Positions 14,606 through 18,182 of a stretch of 18,182 nt of DNA are shown one piece after another; within the stretch, counting starts at the first letter, position 1; the number at the start of each line of letters is the position of its first letter. A model generated the notes under the pieces. The model ran no database searches, was not told the origin of the DNA, and worked only from the letters and a program-made list of their open reading frames with translations. The DNA lies in NCBI GenBank assembly GCA_047971485.1, contig JBKDZR010000035.1, forward strand, positions 1-18,182, read 5' to 3'. The translations under genes and the position numbers were made by a program. This DNA is from JBKDZR01 sp047971485 (GTDB taxonomy: Bacteria > Pseudomonadota > Alphaproteobacteria > Rhodobacterales > Rhodobacteraceae).

Positions 14606-15310
14606 TCAAACGCTGACCCCGAACAATCGGCCGATTCCGGCCGTGACAGCCATAGCAAACACCCCCCAGACCACCACCCGCACGCTGGCCCGCAAGACCG
14701 GCGCCGCACCGGCCTTTGCCCCCAGCGCCCCAAGGATGGCCAAGGTCACCACCGTCACGATCAGAACCACCAGGATGATCGCCCCACTCGGCGCAAGCCA
14801 GGCCGCCAGCAGCGGAATCGCAGCCGCCACGCTGAATGTCAGGCCCGAGGCAAAGGCCGCTTGCAACGGATTGGCGGCCAGCGCCTCGGACAGGCCCAGT
14901 TCATCGCGGACATGGGCGCCAAGCGCGTCCTTTTCGGACAGTTCCCGCGCAACCTGCCGGGCGGTGGCATCACTCAGCCCCCGTTCCCGATAGATCGCGA
15001 TCAATTCCGCCAATTCCGCCTTGGGATGGTCGTCAAGCGCCTGCCGTTCCCGCGCGACATCCGCCCGTTCGATATCGGATTGCGACGACACTGACACATA
15101 TTCCCCGGCAGCCATCGACATGGCCCCGGCCGAAAGCCCCGCAACCCCGGCGATCAGAACCGTGGCAGGATCCGGATCGGCCGCTGCCACCCCGACAATC
15201 AGCGAAGAGACCGATACGACGCCATCATTCGCGCCCAGAACAGCCGCCCGCAACCAACCACTGCGCGTGATGTAATGCGGATCGTCGGGATGGGCGGATG
15301 GCTGGGGCAT
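14606..15310 (-). CDS. VIT1/CCC1-family iron/manganese transporter
   Basis: A 234-residue membrane protein. The N-terminus has HPDDPHYITRSGWLRAAVLGANDG, the family signature just before TM1, then VVSVSSLIVGVAAA, and SAGAMSMAAGEYVSVSSQSD, where Met/Glu residues in the pore line the metal path. A charged helical stretch (about 80-140: ERADVARERQALDDHPKAELAEL... ELSEKDALGAHV) corresponds to the cytoplasmic metal-binding domain. Three hydrophobic segments follow. About five TM helices and this length match bacterial VIT proteins, which move Fe(II)/Mn(II) by proton antiport. The start at 15310 has AAAGAGA upstream. It is convergent with mprF and divergent from the LLM oxidoreductase. The direction of transport in bacteria is not certain. 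Confidence 0.9.
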   Translation of the reverse strand: MPQPSAHPDDPHYITRSGWLRAAVLGANDGVVSVSSLIVGVAAADPDPATVLIAGVAGLSAGAMSMAAGEYVSVSSQSDIERADVARERQALDDHPKAELAELIAIYRERGLSDATARQVARELSEKDALGAHVRDELGLSEALAANPLQAAFASGLTFSVAAAIPLLAAWLAPSGAIILVVLIVTVVTLAILGALGAKAGAAPVLRASVRVVVWGVFAMAVTAGIGRLFGVSV

Positions 15311-15700
15311 GTGGTCTCTTTCTTCAGAAAAGCGGCTGTGTCCCGATCAGCAATAGCGTCTCTTGTCTGGCTGGCAACGCCTTGTTCGGACACCCGGGAA
15401 CAAGGCCAGCCCGACCCGGCCCGATCAATGAGGTCGCGATCCGGCACATCAGGCAAAAGGGGCGGTGTGATGACCCTGCTGGATATGTCCATCGCCACGT
15501 CCCTGACCACGCTGCCCGCCACAACGCCGGTGGCCCGGCCGGATCATGAAAATCATCCAGCAGGCCAACACAGCCTAGCGCAACATTTACCGCCGCCTGG
15601 ATCAGTGGCGCGCCCAATTCACCCCACCCGTCCCCTGAAGCCGGGTTAAATTTCGGGACGACGGTGAATATATGAAGCACATCACGCGCAGGGAGGTGGC
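15311..15700. other. Intergenic region between divergent VIT transporter and LLM oxidoreductase genes
   Basis: A 390-base stretch. It contains open frames on both strands, but none has a recognisable domain or a good start. Visible structure is the strong hairpin at 15369-15411 and a possible VIT promoter on the minus strand: TTGCCA (15377-15372), 16 bases, TATTGC (15355-15350). The part from 15480 to 15650 is GC-rich with no clear signal; an AT-rich patch at 15645-15675 (TTAAATT, GAATATATG) may be the LLM gene promoter. Confidence 0.5.
15369..15411. repeat. Long imperfect hairpin in the VIT transporter leader
   Basis: Inner arms CCTTGTTC (15380-15387) and GAACAAGG (15398-15405) plus outer arms GGCTGG (15369-15374) and CCAGCC (15406-15411) give 14 base pairs with a five-base one-sided bulge and a 10-base loop. 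No T run follows on either strand, so it does not look like a normal terminator. It lies 58 bases upstream of the VIT start codon and overlaps a possible -35. Confidence 0.5.
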
Positions 15701-16693
15701 ATGCAGTATTCGGTTCTTGATCTCGCACCCGTGCCCGAGGGCAGCAATCCCCGTCAGGCCATCACCAATTCCGTCGCTCTGGCCCGTCAGGCCGAAAGCT
15801 GGGGCTATCACCGCTACTGGTTGGCCGAGCACCATTCCATGCCCGGGATCGCCAGTGCCGCCACCGCCCTGCTGATCGGTCATATCGCCGATCATACGAC
15901 GACGATCCGAGTGGGGGCCGGCGGTATCATGCTGCCCAACCATGCCCCCCTTGTGATCGCTGAGCAATTCGGCACCCTGGCCGAAATGCATCCCGGCCGG
16001 ATCGACCTGGGACTGGGGCGGGCCCCTGGGGCGGATATGGCCGTGATGCGGGCGCTTCGCCGGTCCATGGACCGGGGTGAGGACTTCCCTCAGGACGTGG
16101 TCGAATTGCTGACCTATCTCGGCACCCCACGGCCCGAGGCCGCGGTACGCGCCCTGCCGGGTGAGAACACCCATGTCCCGGTCTGGATCCTGGGATCGTC
16201 GCTTTACGGGGCACAACTGGCCGCACATCTGGGTCTGCCCTATGCTTTCGCCGCGCATTTCGCCCCAGCGGCACTGGAGCAGGCGCTGGCCATCTACCGA
16301 CAGCGCTTTCAGCCGTCCGAGGCCTGCCCACAGCCGCACTTTATGCTGGCGATGAATGTCTTCGCCGCGGATACGGATGCGGAAGGTGGGCGGCTGCGAA
16401 CCTCCATGCAACTGGCCTTTGCCCAGTTGCGCATGGGGCGTCCCGGCAAGCTGCCCCGCCCGGTCGATCGCATTGAGGACGCCCTGCCGCCCGGGGTTCT
16501 GGCCAGCGTCAACGAGGCGCTGCAGATCACCGCTGTCGGCGGCCCTGCACAGGTCCGGTCACAGATCGCGGCGATTCTGGCTCGCTACACCCCGGATGAG
16601 GTGATCATCACCGGCCAGATCCACGACCACGCGGCACGCTGTCGATCCTTTGAAATTGCCGCTGACGTTCTGAGGGATCTGGGCGCGCACTGA
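15701..16693 (+). CDS. LLM-class flavin-dependent oxidoreductase (MsnO8-type luciferase-like)
   Basis: A 330-residue TIM-barrel flavoprotein of the bacterial luciferase-like superfamily, which uses reduced FMN and O2. It begins SVLDLAPVPEG with ITNSVALARQAESWGYHRYWLAEHHSMPGIASAA (about 21-54), the hallmark N-terminal segment. Next come RVGAGGIMLPNHAPLVIAEQFGTL (about 70-93), HPGRIDLGLGRAPGAD (about 98-113) and PVWILGSSLYGAQLAAHLGLPYAFAAHFAP, typical of the MsnO8 subgroup. Length fits (320-350). The start is supported by GGGAGG four bases upstream. The real substrate is unknown; related proteins are generic monooxygenases. It is followed by a small hairpin (16690-16707) that overlaps the stop codon, without a T run. 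Confidence 0.92.
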   Translation: MQYSVLDLAPVPEGSNPRQAITNSVALARQAESWGYHRYWLAEHHSMPGIASAATALLIGHIADHTTTIRVGAGGIMLPNHAPLVIAEQFGTLAEMHPGRIDLGLGRAPGADMAVMRALRRSMDRGEDFPQDVVELLTYLGTPRPEAAVRALPGENTHVPVWILGSSLYGAQLAAHLGLPYAFAAHFAPAALEQALAIYRQRFQPSEACPQPHFMLAMNVFAADTDAEGGRLRTSMQLAFAQLRMGRPGKLPRPVDRIEDALPPGVLASVNEALQITAVGGPAQVRSQIAAILARYTPDEVIITGQIHDHAARCRSFEIAADVLRDLGAH

Positions 16694-16781
16694 TCCGCAG
16701 CGATCAGGGGCACACGCATTTGCAGACAAACCCCATTCCGAACATCGCCCCGATCCCGCCCCGGCGCTGGCAACGATGACC

Positions 16782-16819
16782 AAAAGAAAATCCCGCCGAG
16801 CAGAGCACCCGGCGGGATT
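16782..16819 (-). terminator. Rho-independent terminator of the Bax-inhibitor-1 gene
   Basis: A perfect 10-base stem, AATCCCGCCG (16789-16798) with CGGCGGGATT (16810-16819), encloses an 11-base loop. On the minus strand it is followed by TTTTCTTTTGG, a proper T tract, 27 bases past the stop of the gene at 16847. Direction is unambiguous. Confidence 0.88.
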
Positions 16820-16846
16820 GGAACATTCAGTCCATGGCAGCGGCTG

Positions 16847-17623
16847 TTATTCGCGGTTGCCCATGAATTGCAGCAGGAACATGAACATGTTGATGAAGTC
16901 CAGGTACAGACTGAGGGCGCCCATGATCGCGGCCTTGCCCAGCCATTCCTGATCCCCGGCCGAGGCCATCTGGATATAGGTGGTCTTGATCTTCTGGGTG
17001 TCATAGGCGGTCAGCCCAGCGAAGATCAGAACCCCGATCACCGAAATGGCAAAGGACATGGCCGATGAGGCGATGAACATGTTCACGATCATCGCCACGA
17101 TCAGACCAATCAAGCCCATCATCAGGAAGGTGCCCATTGCCGACAGGTCCTTCTTGGTGGTGTAGCCATAGAGGCTCAGCCCCGCGAAGGCGATGGCGGT
17201 CACCAGGAAGGTGGTGGCGATGGAGGTACCGGTGAAGACCAGGAAGATCGAGCTGATCGACAGCCCCATCACGGCGGCAAAGGCATAGAACACGGTCTGG
17301 GCGGTGGCCGCCGACATGCGGTTGATCCCGGCCGAGAAGCCGAAGACGAACAGCAGGGGCGCCAGCATCACCAGCCATTTCAACGGCGAGGTATAGATCG
17401 CCGCACCAAAGCTGGTCAGATAGCTGTTGGCCCCGATCTGAGCCACGGCACCGCTGGGATCGCTGGTCACGGCCAGCCCGGCCACGGCCCAGGCGACAAG
17501 CGCGGTGATCAGCATGCCCACCGACATTGTGCCGTAAACTTTGTTCATATGGGCGCGGAGGCCCTCATCGATCTGCGCGGTGCGAACGCCGGCCCCTGCG
17601 CGGATCGTCTGATAATCAGCCAT
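16847..17623 (-). CDS. Bax inhibitor-1/YccA family integral membrane protein
   Basis: A 258-residue protein with about seven hydrophobic segments after a short cytosolic N-terminus (MADYQTIRAGAG... EGLRAHMNKVYGTMSVGMLIT). Characteristic stretches are NKVYGTMSVGMLITALVAW, PLLFVFGFSAGINRMSAATAQTVFYAFAAVMGLSISSIFL, SLYGYTTKKDLSAMGTFLMMGLIGLIVA and the C-terminal LIFAGLTAYDTQKIK with ALSLYLDFINMFMFLLQFMGNR, containing the conserved Asp residues of the BI-1 pH-sensing pore. In bacteria, YccA modulates FtsH protease and relatives act as a calcium leak (family knowledge). ATG 17623 has GGAGGG five bases upstream and is much better than the ATG at 17641. It is monocistronic, with its own terminator at 16782-16819. 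Confidence 0.93.
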   Translation of the reverse strand: MADYQTIRAGAGVRTAQIDEGLRAHMNKVYGTMSVGMLITALVAWAVAGLAVTSDPSGAVAQIGANSYLTSFGAAIYTSPLKWLVMLAPLLFVFGFSAGINRMSAATAQTVFYAFAAVMGLSISSIFLVFTGTSIATTFLVTAIAFAGLSLYGYTTKKDLSAMGTFLMMGLIGLIVAMIVNMFIASSAMSFAISVIGVLIFAGLTAYDTQKIKTTYIQMASAGDQEWLGKAAIMGALSLYLDFINMFMFLLQFMGNRE

Positions 17624-17661
17624 ATGATCCCTCCTGATCACTTCAACACTGTCGCGGCCCG

Positions 17662-17685
17662 AAAGACCACAACCACCGGGTCTTT
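17662..17685. repeat. Inverted repeat in the leader of the Bax-inhibitor gene
   Basis: Perfect 7-base arms AAAGACC (17662-17668) and GGTCTTT (17679-17685) with a 10-base gap, 39 bases before the start codon and just downstream of the proposed promoter. It may form a hairpin in the 5' leader or be a protein site. Confidence 0.35.
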
Positions 17686-17714
17686 ATATCGTGCGGGGAC
17701 ACGTGTTTTTCAAG
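17686..17714 (-). promoter_or_regulatory. Candidate promoter of the Bax-inhibitor gene, heat-shock-sigma-like
   Basis: On the minus strand CTTGAA (17714-17709), 15 bases, then CACGATAT (17693-17686). The -35 is identical to the RpoH consensus core and the -10 partly resembles CCCCATAT. A vegetative alternative is TTGAAA with TATAAA at a 19-base spacing. Confidence 0.35.
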
Positions 17715-18014
17715 CAATTGTAGCCCTGAAACGGCCGATCACGCAATCGTTGACGGTTTCTGCCCAGCAATTGCGCGGCAGGCCCGAAAACCGGCATGCT
17801 TCAAGCGATCCCGGGGGTGATGTCAGGGATGAAAGCATGGTCGAACAAGAGAGACCAAAATTTTAAAAAATATAATTAAAATAAATAATTGGGCTGCAAA
17901 GTTCATGCATCAGGCTGCGGATAGCTCCTGGGGGAACTGTTCGGGTGGTACGCGCACTCGACAAAGGTCGCACACACTCCAGGGATTTGATCGCACCATG
18001 CGATCTTGAAAAAA
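17715..18014. other. Intergenic region between Bax-inhibitor promoter and tRNA-Leu
   Basis: No convincing gene. It contains an extreme A/T tract at about 17857-17891 in an otherwise GC-rich window, and a hairpin GATCGC (17989-17994)/GCGATC (18000-18005) just past the tRNA 3' end. Between them, 17895-17985 shows nothing I recognise. Confidence 0.5.
17989..18014 (-). terminator. Possible tRNA-Leu termination region
   Basis: Immediately after the tRNA CCA end the minus strand reads TTTTTTCAA (from 18014), then a hairpin with 6-base arms and a 5-base loop (18005-17989). The T run precedes rather than follows the hairpin, so an unusual or weak terminator is likely; the tRNA stem itself plus T run may suffice. 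Confidence 0.35.
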
Positions 18015-18099
18015 TGGTGCGGGTGGAGGGACTTGAACCCCCACGCCTTACGGCGCCAGAACCTAAATCTGGTGCGTCTACCAATTTCGCCACACCCGC
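18015..18099 (-). tRNA. tRNA-Leu (anticodon UAG), CCA encoded
   Basis: An 85-base class II tRNA. The acceptor stem is GCGGGTG with CACCCGC, followed by discriminator A and an encoded CCA. The anticodon stem CCAGA/TCTGG holds the loop TTTAGGT, giving anticodon TAG (reads CUA and, with modification, other CUN leucine codons). The variable arm CGCC-GTAA-GGCG is long, as required for leucine, and the T loop is TTCAAGT. The D arm GCGAAATTGGTAGACGC is typical of tRNA-Leu. Confidence 0.97.
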
Positions 18100-18182
18100 A
18101 GATCGCCACGATTCCCCAACGGGACGGTGGCTGGCCGGCTGTCTAGCAAAGCCGAAGCGGCGAGGCGAGGCGAAAGTTTACT

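Noticed and set aside
15275..15649. Plus-strand open frame of 124 codons in the VIT-LLM spacer
   Set aside because: Overlaps the start of the VIT gene, has no ribosome-binding site or domain, and its codons are not typical of the neighbours.
17863..18093. Minus-strand open frame crossing the tRNA
   Set aside because: Begins inside tRNA-Leu, which is certain; the frame is incidental.
18159..18173. Three tandem copies of GGCGA upstream of the tRNA
   Set aside because: Too short and simple in GC-rich DNA to be called a functional repeat; may be part of an upstream gene's end or the tRNA promoter region.
1..18182. CRISPR array, transposase, integrase, phage genes, toxin-antitoxin pair or a new defence system
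   Set aside because: No regularly spaced repeats, no mobile-element proteins and no unexplained multi-gene cassette are seen; all large genes belong to known families.

Overview
The window looks like a chromosomal segment of an alphaproteobacterium, most likely Rhodobacterales (Paracoccaceae/Roseobacteraceae). The reasons are high GC with strong GC bias at third codon positions, a VPLPA-type C-terminal sorting signal, an MprF lysyltransferase, a divergent MarR/MobA pair, and the general gene repertoire. This placement is inference; no rRNA or core phylogenetic marker is present.

Layout. (1) Positions 1-4079: the N-terminus of a cupin/gentisate-dioxygenase-like gene that runs off the left edge (minus); a GMC-family FAD alcohol dehydrogenase (minus); a divergent FCD-type GntR regulator (plus); and an MFS transporter (minus) convergent with the regulator. 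This resembles a small regulated catabolic locus. Three inverted repeats with the shared half-site AACCA...TGGTT lie around the GMC gene and the dioxygenase promoter. (2) 4080-6792: an XRE-type regulator whose -10 box is bracketed by an inverted repeat; a candidate 6S-like structured RNA leading into 5-formyltetrahydrofolate cyclo-ligase; and a small secreted EF-hand-loop protein with a VPLPA-like C-terminus. (3) 6900-11550: a flavin monooxygenase closely matching 3-hydroxybenzoate 4-monooxygenase (MobA), a divergent MarR regulator with a good candidate operator, a decayed chimeric pseudogene (the Rossmann start of an FAD oxidoreductase joined to a frameshifted TRAP DctP), and an AtoE-type short-chain fatty acid transporter. 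(4) 11859-18099: housekeeping/envelope genes: MprF, a VIT1/CCC1-type metal transporter, a luciferase-like (LLM) flavin oxidoreductase, a Bax-inhibitor-1/YccA membrane protein with a clear terminator, and tRNA-Leu(UAG).

How the parts work together. The left half is dominated by uptake and oxidation of small organic or aromatic acids (GMC dehydrogenase, ring-cleavage-like dioxygenase, MobA, MFS, AtoE), each beside its own regulator (GntR/FCD, XRE, MarR). MobA would make protocatechuate from 3-hydroxybenzoate; the edge gene, if it is gentisate dioxygenase, belongs to the alternative 3-hydroxybenzoate route. The right half is ordinary. I see no CRISPR array, phage, transposase or clear novel multi-gene system. 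The most unusual items are the chimeric pseudogene, the shared inverted-repeat half-sites and the secreted EF-hand protein.
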